DNA of 64,000 nucleotides from an uncultured Bacteroidales bacterium (lineage in GTDB: Bacteria > Bacteroidota > Bacteroidia > Bacteroidales > Bacteroidaceae), in contig CASFRV010000003.1 of assembly GCA_949297215.1 (NCBI GenBank), forward strand, positions 1-64,000. The letters run 5' to 3'. Below, piece after piece: positions 13,303-21,637 of the stretch (positions within the stretch are counted from its first letter, which is position 1; each line of letters begins with the position of its first letter). A program made the position numbers and the translations under genes. Under the pieces are notes generated by a model. That model was not told where the DNA came from. It was given only the letters and a program-made list of their open reading frames with translations, and made no database searches.

Positions 13303-15347
13303 TGGAACTGCAACAAAAAATATTGGATGCCTTCATTGGTAAAGTGGTGCGTAAGGATCTTGCGTTCCTCGTAAAGGGCGGACTGCCAGTACCCACTTAC
13401 GTGTTGGAGTATCTGCTGGGACAGTATTGCGCCAGCGATGACGAAGAAGTCATCAACGACGGATTGGAAAAAGTCAAGCAGGTAATCAGAAACAATTATG
13501 TGCACCGAGCGGAGGCGGAAAGCATCAAAGGCATCATCCGCGAGCACGGCAGGCACAGGGTGATAGACAAGGTGACCGTCACCCTCAACGAGCGGAGCGA
13601 TGAGTACAACGCCACCTTTGCCAATCTCGGTCTGTCGGGAGTGCCCATCGGGACGGAATATGTTCGCAAAAATCCCAAGCTGCTGTCGGGTAACGGCGTG
13701 TGGTGCATTGTCACCATCGGCTATGTGTCGGGCGAAGAGGTCAAAGTACGTTGGGAGATACAGAACCTGAAACCCATACAGATTTCCCACATCGACCTGG
13801 AGGAATACATCGAACAACGCCGGAACTTCACCACGGAGGAATGGCTGGACTTCCTGATGCACACGGTCGGTCTGAACCCGGAGGTGATGAACCGCCGCGA
13901 GAAATTCATCACGCTGGCACGGCTGCTGCCTCATGTGGAGAACAATTACAATTTTGTGGAGCTGGGTCCCAAAGGAACGGGGAAAAGTCATGTGTTTCAG
14001 GAGCTGTCGCCTAATGGTGTACTGGTCAGTGGAGGCGATGTGACCTCGGCACGGCTATTTGTCAAAATGCAGGGCAACAAGGAGATATTGGGACTGGTGG
14101 GTTACTGGGACGTAGTGGCATGGGACGAGTTTGAGCAGCAGAAAGGTCGTAATGTGGATGTCATGCTGATAGACATCATGCAAAACTACTTAGCTAACAA
14201 GTCGTTCAACCGTGGTAAGGGAACGCATGAAGCCAGCGCGTCGATGGCGTTCGTGGGAAACACAAAACATACTGTACCGTATATGCTGAAAAACTCGCAC
14301 TTGTTTGAGTCCATTCCTACATCCTTCCTCAAAGGAGCTTTTCTCGACCGTATTCATTTGTATAATCCCGGGTGGGAATTTAAGATTTTAAAGAAGAACA
14401 GTTTTTCAACCGGTTACGGACTGATAACCGACTACATGGCAGCCGTGCTGCACGAGTTGCGGAACGATGACCGTACATCAGCATTGAAAGAATATGCAAA
14501 GTTTGACAGCTCGCTGTCAGAGCGTGACCATCTGGCCATTCGCAAAACTTTCTCGGGTCTCTGCAAGTTGCTTTACCCCGACGGACGGATGACTGATGAA
14601 GAAAGGCGAGAGATCGTAGACTTTGCCACCGAGGGACGCAAGCGGGTGAAAGACCAGCTGTATGCCATAGATGAGACCTTCAAAGCCGAGCCTGCCAAGT
14701 TTTCCTACACATGGCTGCCTACGGGAGAAAACGTGGAGGTGGAGACCCTGGAAAGCGAGGAGGTGCGGCTTTCCAGCTGTGCAACAGCCGAAGAGACAAT
14801 CACGGAGAATGCATCAACCATAATCACCAAAGGAAAACGTCCTCGCATCTCCGCTTTGGCATCTAAGGTGATTACCATACGCGAGAATCAGGGAGGTGTC
14901 ACCTATAAAGGGCTGTTTGGCGACTATCTGCGCACGGCCAAGGAAATTAAGCTGACCGACCCGTTTATCAGGCAACCCTACCAGATAGACAACTTGGTGG
15001 ACTTCATCCAGATGGTGCGTGATGTGACATCCGTGCAGGACACCATCAGGATTCACCTGAGTACGCAGAACGAGGACGATGAGAAAGTGGCAGAGGTGAT
15101 AGACAGTTTCAATGACCTGGCCGACGAACTGCTACCCCTGGGCATTGAGTTCACCTACGACTTCAAGGCCGATCACGACCGCACGATACAGACCGACACG
15201 GGATGGATCATCACCTTGGGGCGTGGACTTGACATCTATGAAAAGTTCAATCGTTTTTCCCTAAGCAGGGCCAGCCAGCAGAACCGGCGGTGCAAGGCAT
15301 TCAATGTTTCTATCAACCGCACTGATGGATGTGAGGAAAATCGTTAG
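13302..15347 (+). CDS. brxL: BrxL AAA+ protein with an MIT_C-like C-terminus
   Basis: 681 aa. Residues 1 to about 470 match BrxL closely: VRKDLAFLVKGGLPVPTYVLEYLLGQYC, Walker A GPKGTGKSH near residue 222, and Walker B-like VVAWDEFE. The familiar C-terminal Lon-like protease domain is not recognisable. Instead the last ~100 residues resemble the MIT_C phospholipase D-like domain (DRTIQTDTGWIITLGRGLDIYE). The linker encodes EEVRLSSCA, which looks like a decayed REP. BrxL forms a DNA-translocating ring and is needed for phage restriction but often not for methylation. It closes the operon. Confidence 0.85.
   Translation: MELQQKILDAFIGKVVRKDLAFLVKGGLPVPTYVLEYLLGQYCASDDEEVINDGLEKVKQVIRNNYVHRAEAESIKGIIREHGRHRVIDKVTVTLNERSDEYNATFANLGLSGVPIGTEYVRKNPKLLSGNGVWCIVTIGYVSGEEVKVRWEIQNLKPIQISHIDLEEYIEQRRNFTTEEWLDFLMHTVGLNPEVMNRREKFITLARLLPHVENNYNFVELGPKGTGKSHVFQELSPNGVLVSGGDVTSARLFVKMQGNKEILGLVGYWDVVAWDEFEQQKGRNVDVMLIDIMQNYLANKSFNRGKGTHEASASMAFVGNTKHTVPYMLKNSHLFESIPTSFLKGAFLDRIHLYNPGWEFKILKKNSFSTGYGLITDYMAAVLHELRNDDRTSALKEYAKFDSSLSERDHLAIRKTFSGLCKLLYPDGRMTDEERREIVDFATEGRKRVKDQLYAIDETFKAEPAKFSYTWLPTGENVEVETLESEEVRLSSCATAEETITENASTIITKGKRPRISALASKVITIRENQGGVTYKGLFGDYLRTAKEIKLTDPFIRQPYQIDNLVDFIQMVRDVTSVQDTIRIHLSTQNEDDEKVAEVIDSFNDLADELLPLGIEFTYDFKADHDRTIQTDTGWIITLGRGLDIYEKFNRFSLSRASQQNRRCKAFNVSINRTDGCEENR
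14757..14783 (+). repeat. Degenerate REP inside brxL
   Basis: GAGGAGGTGCGGCTTTCC followed by AGCTGTGCA resembles the REP family (GGAGGTGCGGCATTCC, TGCCGCAC) with several changes in the right arm. It falls in the linker between the AAA+ core and the C-terminal domain and is read in frame. Confidence 0.4.
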
Positions 15348-15670
15348 AAGCATTAATAATGAAATTAATGATAAACGATCAAACGTTTCGTCGGGCACAA
15401 ATTTTTGCAATTGACCGTTTACAGATGTGGTAGGTTTCATAGGTAGTTCACAGCAGGCTTGTGTCATTAAATATAGTTTAAGCTGTAAGGTGCTACGTCC
15501 CTCACCTACCTGCGGATGAGGCTGTTTTTCAACGGCGCGTTGCCTTGCGTTCTGATATATGGTCAACTTTACGAACCATCAAACACAACTCAGGCTGTAA
15601 TCTACTGCTAATGCAGTGAATTACAGCCTGATATTATGATTTAGAAATGTTTAGCCTGAGGGCTTCCCAA
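15348..15670. other. Intergenic stretch between brxL and ppdK
   Basis: 323 bases between two convergent genes. The only clear element is the hairpin at 15591-15630. Short open frames here have no recognisable product. This is the right edge of the BREX island; I see no tRNA, integrase or direct repeat marking it. Confidence 0.6.
15591..15630. terminator. Convergent terminator hairpin, brxL/ppdK
   Basis: Stem CAGGCTGTAAT (15591-15601) pairs with ATTACAGCCTG (15620-15630), with an inner ACTGC-taat-GCAGT stem. It sits between convergent genes and can serve both directions. T-runs are weak on both sides. Confidence 0.6.
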
Positions 15671-18412
15671 TCAGAGTGCGTCCTCTACCGCAGCCTGCGC
15701 TGCGGCCAGGCGTGCAATGGGCACGCGGAAGGGAGAGCAGCTGACGTAGTTGAGACCTACTTTGTGGCAGAACTTAACGGAAGTGGGTTCGCCGCCGTGC
15801 TCGCCGCAGATGCCGCATTTCAAATCGGGGCGCACGGAGCGGCCTTTCGTTACGGCCATGTCGATGAGCTGTCCTACGCCCTTCTGATCGAGTACCTGGA
15901 AGGGATCGACTGAGAGGATCTTTTTGTCGAGATAGACGGGGAGGAACGAGGCGATGTCGTCGCGCGAATAACCGAAGGTCATTTGCGTGAGGTCGTTTGT
16001 GCCGAAGGAGAAATACTCGGCGCGCGAGGCAATCTTGTCGGCTGTCAGGGCTGCGCGCGGGATTTCTATCATCGTACCAACTTTAAACGGCACCTCCGTG
16101 CCTTCTTCCTCGAACACTTTGGCGGCTTCGGAGCGGATGACGTTTTCCTGCGCTTCGAATTCGTAGAGAATGCCGGTGAGGGGAACCATGATCTCGGGGT
16201 GCGGATCGTAGCCTTCCTTTTTGAGCTCGACGGCTGCCGAGAGAATGGCGCGCGTCTGCATTTGCGTGATTTCGGGATAGGTGTTTCCGAGGCGGCAGCC
16301 GCGGTGGCCGAGCATGGGGTTGTGTTCGCAGAGGCTGGCCACGCGTTGCTGGATGTATTCGACGGTTACGCCCATGGCTTTAGCCATTTCTTCCTGTCCT
16401 TTGAGGTCGTGGGGAACGAATTCGTGGAGGGGTGGGTCGAGCAAGCGGACGTTGACGGGATATCCGTCCATGGCTTTGAAGATGCCCTTGAAGTCTTCCT
16501 TCTGGTAGGGGAGGAGTTTGGCCAGTGCTTTGCGGCGTCCCTCAACGTCTTCGGCCAGAATCATTTCGCGCATGGCGATAATTTTCTCGTTGTCGAAGAA
16601 CATGTGCTCGGTGCGGCAGAGACCGATGCCGACAGCTCCGAACCCGCGGGCCACTTCGGCATCGTGGGGCGTGTCAGCGTTGGTGCGCACTTGCAGACGT
16701 GTGTACTTGGCGCAGAGATCCATCAGTGCGGCAAAGTCGCCCGAGAGCTCAGCGGCCTGTGTCTTGATTTCGCCTTTATATACTTGGCCGTTCGTACCGT
16801 TCAGCGAGATGTAGTCGCCTTCTTTCAGTACGGTGCCGTCGATTTCGACGGTGCGGGCTTTGTAGTCGACGTTGATGGCGCCGGCTCCGCTCACGCAGCA
16901 TTTGCCCATGCCGCGAGCTACGACGGCGGCGTGCGACGTCATGCCGCCGCGGGCCGTGAGGATGCCTTCGGCCACGGCCATACCGGCGAGGTCCTCGGGC
17001 GATGTTTCGATGCGCACCATGACCACTTTATGGCCGTCGGCGTGCCATTTGGCTGCGTCGTCGGCGAAGAAGACGATCTGGCCGGTGGCTGCTCCGGGGG
17101 AGGCGGGCAGACCGCGTGTGAGCACTTTGGCTTTGGCCAAGGCCTCTTTGTTGAACACGGGGTGGAGCAGTTCGTCGAGCTTTGTGGGCTGGCAGCGCTC
17201 GATGGCCGTTTTTTCGTCGATCATGCCCTGACGCAGCAGGTCCATGGCGATTTTGACCATGGCGGCGCCGGTGCGCTTTCCGTTGCGCGTTTGGAGGAAC
17301 CAGAGCTTGCCCTCCTGTACGGTGAACTCCATGTCCTGCATGTCGTGGTAGTGCTCTTCGAGCTTGGTTTGCAGGGCGTCGAGCTGGCGGTAGATTTCGG
17401 GCATGGCTTCTTCCATCGAGGGATATTTGGCTTTGCGCTCTTCTTCGCTGATACCTTGGAGTTCGGCCCAGCGGCGCGAGCCTTCGATGGTGATTTGCTG
17501 CGGGGTGCGGATGCCGGCCACGACGTCTTCGCCCTGTGCGTTGACGAGCCATTCGCCGTTGAAGATGTCCTCGCCCGTGGCTGCGTCACGGCTGAAGCAT
17601 ACGCCCGTGGCCGAGGTGTTGCCCATGTTGCCGAAGACCATGGCCATGACCGTTACGGCCGTTCCCCATTCGGCGGGGATGCCTTCCATCTTGCGGTAGA
17701 GGATGGCGCGCTCGTTCATCCAGCTGTCGAAGACGGCACAGATGGCGCCCCAGAGTTGTTCTTTCGGGTCGGTGGGGAAGGCCTTGCCCGTTTGCTTTTC
17801 GATGGCTTCCTTGAAGAGCGATACGAGTTTTTTCAGGTCGTCGACGTCGAGCTCGTTGTCGAGTTTCACGCCTTTTTCCTTCTTCACCTTTTCGATGATG
17901 GCTTCGAAGGGGTCGATGTCGTCTTTGCTTGTGGGCTTCATGCCGAGCACGACGTCGCCATACATCTGTACGAAGCGGCGGTAGGCGTCGTAGGCAAAGC
18001 GCGGGTTGTTGGTTTTCCGGGCCAAGCCTTCAACGACCTCGTCGTTGAGACCGAGGTTGAGGATGGTGTCCATCATGCCCGGCATCGAGGCGCGTGCGCC
18101 CGAGCGAACGGAGAGGAGCAGCGGGTTGTCGACGTCGCCAAAGCGGTTGCCCATCAGTTTTTCAACGTGGAGCAGGCTCTTTTCAACGTCGTCGCGGAGC
18201 AGCTCTACGACTTTCTCTTTCCCGATTTCGTAGTATTCGTTGCAAACGTCTGTCGTGATGGTGAAGCCCGGAGGCACGGGAACGCCGATCAGGTTCATCT
18301 CGGCCAGGTTGGCTCCTTTGCCGCCCAGAAGATTTCGCATGTCGGCCCGCCCTTCGGCCTGACCGTTTCCGAACGTGTAGACTCTTTTTTCGTTCTTCAT
18401 AGGTGATAACAT
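15671..18412 (-). CDS. ppdK: Pyruvate, phosphate dikinase
   Basis: A 913-aa enzyme interconverting pyruvate, ATP and Pi with phosphoenolpyruvate, AMP and PPi; it serves glycolysis or gluconeogenesis. The N-terminal nucleotide-binding domain starts KRVYTFGNGQAEG and has GGKGANLAEM. The swivelling domain has the phosphocarrier His in GGMTSHAAVVARGMGK (near residue 494). The PEP/pyruvate barrel ends with SFGTNDLTQMTFGYSRDD and CGICGEHGG. Length is as expected. It is a single gene on the minus strand with its own TAnnTTTG promoter and the hairpin at 15591-15630 downstream. Confidence 0.97.
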   Translation of the reverse strand: MLSPMKNEKRVYTFGNGQAEGRADMRNLLGGKGANLAEMNLIGVPVPPGFTITTDVCNEYYEIGKEKVVELLRDDVEKSLLHVEKLMGNRFGDVDNPLLLSVRSGARASMPGMMDTILNLGLNDEVVEGLARKTNNPRFAYDAYRRFVQMYGDVVLGMKPTSKDDIDPFEAIIEKVKKEKGVKLDNELDVDDLKKLVSLFKEAIEKQTGKAFPTDPKEQLWGAICAVFDSWMNERAILYRKMEGIPAEWGTAVTVMAMVFGNMGNTSATGVCFSRDAATGEDIFNGEWLVNAQGEDVVAGIRTPQQITIEGSRRWAELQGISEEERKAKYPSMEEAMPEIYRQLDALQTKLEEHYHDMQDMEFTVQEGKLWFLQTRNGKRTGAAMVKIAMDLLRQGMIDEKTAIERCQPTKLDELLHPVFNKEALAKAKVLTRGLPASPGAATGQIVFFADDAAKWHADGHKVVMVRIETSPEDLAGMAVAEGILTARGGMTSHAAVVARGMGKCCVSGAGAINVDYKARTVEIDGTVLKEGDYISLNGTNGQVYKGEIKTQAAELSGDFAALMDLCAKYTRLQVRTNADTPHDAEVARGFGAVGIGLCRTEHMFFDNEKIIAMREMILAEDVEGRRKALAKLLPYQKEDFKGIFKAMDGYPVNVRLLDPPLHEFVPHDLKGQEEMAKAMGVTVEYIQQRVASLCEHNPMLGHRGCRLGNTYPEITQMQTRAILSAAVELKKEGYDPHPEIMVPLTGILYEFEAQENVIRSEAAKVFEEEGTEVPFKVGTMIEIPRAALTADKIASRAEYFSFGTNDLTQMTFGYSRDDIASFLPVYLDKKILSVDPFQVLDQKGVGQLIDMAVTKGRSVRPDLKCGICGEHGGEPTSVKFCHKVGLNYVSCSPFRVPIARLAAAQAAVEDAL

Positions 18413-18430
18413 TATAAATCCTTAATGCTG

Positions 18431-18438
18431 CAAAATTA
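18431..18438 (-). promoter_or_regulatory. ppdK promoter -7 box
   Basis: On the minus strand TAATTTTG matches the Bacteroidota TAnnTTTG -7 element, with CTTG 21 bases upstream (18460-18463). The start codon is 18 bases downstream of the box, so the leader would be short. Confidence 0.5.
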
Positions 18439-18640
18439 GTGATAGTTTGAATATCTCCCAAGAAAATCGCTTTTTTTGTAAAGTGGACTTTGAGATATTA
18501 TCTCATTTTCTTGAAAAGTTTTAACCTTTGGACGTGTCGGGCCGCTTGCAGGCTCTCTGAGCGAGCTTTGCAGCCGCCTTATCGGAGCGGCCTGCCTTGC
18601 CGGGCGCTTATGCAGGGAGCAAGGGGGCGTAGCGGGCCGG

Positions 18641-18671
18641 AAAAGCAGCCGGGCGGACGAGGCCCGGCTGC
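18641..18671 (-). terminator. gph terminator
   Basis: On the minus strand a 10-bp stem, GCAGCCGGGC/GCCCGGCTGC with a 7-base loop, is followed by TTTT. It lies 17 bases after the gph stop and closes the rnz-to-gph unit. Confidence 0.8.
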
Positions 18672-18688
18672 GGGGTGGGGTGGGGCGA

Positions 18689-19342
18689 TTACAGACCGAG
18701 CAGGGCGGGCAGCTCTTCGGGGCGGGCGATGCAGCGGGTGGCTCCGTGAGCCAGCAGGAAGTCGCGGTCGCGGAAGCCCCAGAGCACGGAGACGCACGGC
18801 AGGCCGGCGTTTTCGGCTGTGGCAAGGTCCACCTCGGAGTCGCCCACATATACGGCTTCTGCGGGGCTGCTTCCCAGCCGGCGCAAGGCTGCCAGCACGG
18901 CGTCGGGGCAGGGCTTGCGCCGCACGGTGGGGCTTTCGCCCACGGCCGTTTCGATATACGTCTTGAAAAAGCGGTCGTTGAGCTCCTGCACGGCTGCATC
19001 CACTTTGTTGGAGACGATGCCCATTTTGTAGCCCCGCTTGTGGAGCTGTTTTATCAGGGGCAGAATGCCTTCGTAGGGCTGCGTGCGGTCTTGGCAATGC
19101 TCCATGTAGTAGGTGCGGAAGGTCTCGAAAACCTGTTCAAACTTCTCGCCGGTCAGCCCTTCCGGCACAGCCCGTTCCACAAGGCTGCGTATGCCGTTTC
19201 CTAAAAAGCTGCGCACTTCCGTTTCGTTGCGCAGGGGCAGGTCGTGCGAGGCCAGCGCATGATTGACTGCGGCGGCCAGGTCTTGCAGCGTGTCGAGCAG
19301 CGTACCGTCTAAGTCGAAGATGATGGTGGTGATGTGTTTCAT
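18689..19342 (-). CDS. gph: HAD-family phosphatase, phosphoglycolate phosphatase-like
   Basis: 217 aa from the ATG at 19342 (MKHITTIIFDLDGTLLDT). All four HAD motifs are visible: DLDGT, the VSNK threonine/serine motif, a lysine (RRKPCPDAV) and VGDSEVD. The helical cap after motif I is of the phosphoglycolate phosphatase/Gph type. It probably clears 2-phosphoglycolate or a related small phosphate ester; substrate cannot be assigned from sequence. A longer in-frame extension is open upstream but runs into the kinase-like gene and is not real. It is the last gene of a minus-strand cluster. Confidence 0.88.
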   Translation of the reverse strand: MKHITTIIFDLDGTLLDTLQDLAAAVNHALASHDLPLRNETEVRSFLGNGIRSLVERAVPEGLTGEKFEQVFETFRTYYMEHCQDRTQPYEGILPLIKQLHKRGYKMGIVSNKVDAAVQELNDRFFKTYIETAVGESPTVRRKPCPDAVLAALRRLGSSPAEAVYVGDSEVDLATAENAGLPCVSVLWGFRDRDFLLAHGATRCIARPEELPALLGL

Positions 19343-19372
19343 TGGATGAGGCCTGTATATGGTTTCGGGCCG

Positions 19373-19380
19373 CAAAATTA
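19373..19380 (-). promoter_or_regulatory. Candidate gph promoter -7 box
   Basis: TAATTTTG on the minus strand fits TAnnTTTG and lies 31 bases before the gph ATG, overlapping the end of the upstream gene. No good -33 element was found. Confidence 0.35.
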
Positions 19381-20238
19381 CGAATTTTCCCCGTTCTTTC
19401 CGTGAAAAAGCCTCAGCCCTTCGATGGGCGAGCGCAGGATGCGGCCGGTCGCGAAGCCTTCGGCCGCGGCTGCCCGCCCCACTTCTTCGGCAAAGAAGCA
19501 GGCTATGCTCCCCACGAAGTGGACCGCATGGCTGCCGGCGGCTTTGCTCCGCAGGTTGCGGCGGAAAAAACGGGTAAACTCCTCGTGGAGCAAGGCGGCC
19601 ACGGCGGGATGCTTGCGGTGGCGGTGGAGGAAGGGAGCAAAGCCTGCCAGATAGCGGTTGGGGGCCGCCTCGCGGTAGACGCGGCGCAGGAGCTCGTCGA
19701 GCGTCGTGCTGCACTCGGCTTCGAAGGCTTGCTGCAAATCGTCGGGCAGGAGCCCCTTCATGGCGTCGGCCACAAGGCGCTTTCCCAGCGCGGCGCCGCT
19801 TCCCTCGTCGCCCAGCACGTAGCCCAGCGGCGGCACGTTGATTACGATGTTCCTCCCGTCGTACAGGCAGCTGTTGGAGCCCGTGCCCAGGATGCAAGCC
19901 CAGCCCGCCTCGTTTCCGCACAGGGCGCGGGCGGCTCCCAGCAGGTCGCTTTCCACCTCGACGCTCGTGGCGTTGAGGGCCCGACCGAGCAGGCCGGCCA
20001 GGCGGCCGCACTGCTCCCCGCGGCAGCCTGCACCGTAGAAGCGGACGTCGGCTCCCAACGCTTCCGGCAGGGCCGGTAGCAGCCGGTTGCGGAGCAGGGC
20101 GTCGATGTCGGCGTCGGTAAGCATATAGGGGTTGAGCCCCTGCGTCTGTAAGCTGGTGGCCTCGCCTTCGGGCGCGAGGAGGAGCCAGTCGGTCTTGGTC
20201 GAGCCGCTATCGGCTATGAGTATCGGTGTGTGAGTCAT
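19378..20238 (-). CDS. BadF/BadG-type ATPase, N-acetylglucosamine kinase-like
   Basis: 286 aa of the ASKHA kinase fold. The phosphate-1 motif is ILIADSGSTKTDWLL at the N-terminus, and GCILGTGSNSCLYDG-like phosphate-2 and GYVLGDEGSGAALG segments follow. These match bacterial and eukaryotic N-acetylglucosamine kinases, which phosphorylate GlcNAc at the 6-OH. A NagA deacetylase (44102) and a GH89 glucosaminidase (36976) elsewhere in the window fit such a role, but are not linked. The start overlaps the end of the upstream membrane-protein gene by 32 bases, so the two are coupled. Confidence 0.85.
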   Translation of the reverse strand: MTHTPILIADSGSTKTDWLLLAPEGEATSLQTQGLNPYMLTDADIDALLRNRLLPALPEALGADVRFYGAGCRGEQCGRLAGLLGRALNATSVEVESDLLGAARALCGNEAGWACILGTGSNSCLYDGRNIVINVPPLGYVLGDEGSGAALGKRLVADAMKGLLPDDLQQAFEAECSTTLDELLRRVYREAAPNRYLAGFAPFLHRHRKHPAVAALLHEEFTRFFRRNLRSKAAGSHAVHFVGSIACFFAEEVGRAAAAEGFATGRILRSPIEGLRLFHGKNGENS

Positions 20239-21589
20239 CTTCGGGTGGAGTCAGTCGGTCGGTCAGTTCGTGCAGCGGCGTGTCGGCAAAGCCTCCGCCG
20301 AATAGGCGGTTGCGGTATTCGCGGTAAGCGTGCCAGCGGCCGTCGTCTTGCGCGCTTTCGTCGCGGTCGAGGGCGCCTCCTGCCGCGTCCAGCGTGCGGA
20401 ACAGTACGGCCGGCGTGATGCTGTGGATGTCGCGGGCGGGGATGAAGCGCGGGCTTTCGCCTTTTTCGTCGCCTGCCACTTCTATGAGCAGGCCGGCCCG
20501 GCACAGCTCGTACAGAATGTCGGTGGCCAGGCGGATGGGCGTTTTCCCGCCCTCGGCCAGCGCGGCGGCGGTCGGCGGTCGGCGGCCTTCGGCAAAACGG
20601 CGGCAGACGGCTGCGGCCAGGTTCATGCAAAGATAGTCGTGATAGCGCCGGCTCATGGCGGGCAGCTCTTTGCCGTAGTAGAAGCTGTCGATGTTCTGGT
20701 CCACGTAGCTCAGCGTCGCTCCGAACAGACAGACGTACCACGACAGCTGGCACCACAGCAGAAAGAGGGGCAGCGCGGCAAAGGAGCCGTAAATGGCGTT
20801 GTAGCTCGTCACCCACAGCTGCGAGTGGATGTAGAAAAACTGCAGGGCCTGAAACGCGATGCCCGCCGGCAGACCGGCGGTGAAGGCGCTGCGCAGGCTT
20901 ACCCGCGTGTTGGGCATAAAGGCATACATGGCCGTGAACGTCAGGCACATCAGCACGTAAGGCGCCAGGCGGAACACGTTCACCAGCGCCGGCCGCAGCA
21001 GCAGGATGTCGGGCAGCCGCTCCACAAACGTCGATACGAAGATGGAGAGTCCCGAAGTGACCACAATGAAAATGGGAAGCAGGAAAAAGACCGCCGTGTA
21101 GTCGGTAATTTTGCGGAAAGTCGAGCGCTCGCGCTTGACCTGCCATATCTGGTTAAAGGTGGTCTCGATGCTGTTTGTCAGCGACGTCAGCGTCCAGAGC
21201 AACAGCAGGATGCCTACGCCCAGAAACACGCCCCCCTGCGTATGTTCCAAGTAGGAGCGCACAAAGCCCATGACCATATCGGTCACCTCGGGCTGCGCTG
21301 CAAAATTCTCCCTGATGCGTTCTTCTATGAACGCGTCTAACCCGAATCCGCGGGCTATGGCGAAGATGATGGCCAGCAGAGGCACGATGGAGAAGAGCGT
21401 GGAATAGGTCAGCGCCGCAGCGCGGTAGGTCATCCGCTCACTGACGAAAGCGCGCACCGTCAGTACGAGCCGCCGCATGACAGCCGTCAGCAGGCGGCGG
21501 CCCCACGACGCGTCTTGCGGCACGTCGAGCCAGAGTCCCCGTTCGTAAAAACGTTTTAAGTTCAGGTAAAACGCTATGTGCCTCTTCAT
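20207..21589 (-). CDS. YihY/BrkB family inner-membrane protein
   Basis: 460 aa. The N-terminal cytoplasmic segment is followed by the family core: FVSERMTYRAAALTYSTLFSIVPLLAIIFAIARGFG, then membrane segments near GVFLGVGILLLLWTLTSL, FFLLPIFIVVTSGLSIF and LPLFLLWCQLSWYVCLFGA. The C-terminal ~130 residues are a cytoplasmic winged-helix-like extension found in many Bacteroidota members. The family was once misnamed RNase BN; its role is unknown (transport or envelope). It lies between rnz, 48 bases upstream, and the kinase-like gene. Confidence 0.9.
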   Translation of the reverse strand: MKRHIAFYLNLKRFYERGLWLDVPQDASWGRRLLTAVMRRLVLTVRAFVSERMTYRAAALTYSTLFSIVPLLAIIFAIARGFGLDAFIEERIRENFAAQPEVTDMVMGFVRSYLEHTQGGVFLGVGILLLLWTLTSLTNSIETTFNQIWQVKRERSTFRKITDYTAVFFLLPIFIVVTSGLSIFVSTFVERLPDILLLRPALVNVFRLAPYVLMCLTFTAMYAFMPNTRVSLRSAFTAGLPAGIAFQALQFFYIHSQLWVTSYNAIYGSFAALPLFLLWCQLSWYVCLFGATLSYVDQNIDSFYYGKELPAMSRRYHDYLCMNLAAAVCRRFAEGRRPPTAAALAEGGKTPIRLATDILYELCRAGLLIEVAGDEKGESPRFIPARDIHSITPAVLFRTLDAAGGALDRDESAQDDGRWHAYREYRNRLFGGGFADTPLHELTDRLTPPEDDSHTDTHSR

Positions 21590-21637
21590 CGCTCTATATA
21601 TTAATAAGGTATAGCCGGGCCGGGCCCCGCCCGTTGC

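Noticed and set aside
15261..15566. 101-aa minus-strand open frame at the end of brxL
   Set aside because: It overlaps the brxL end, shows no family features and has no promoter or ribosome site.
15348..15670. Integrase or attachment site marking the BREX island edge
   Set aside because: Only a terminator hairpin is visible; no tRNA, integrase or direct repeat was found.
15983..18406. 807-aa open frame on the plus strand opposite ppdK
   Set aside because: It is antisense to a clear ppdK gene, and its sequence is low-complexity His/Val/Gly-rich, as expected from the complement of a GC-rich gene.
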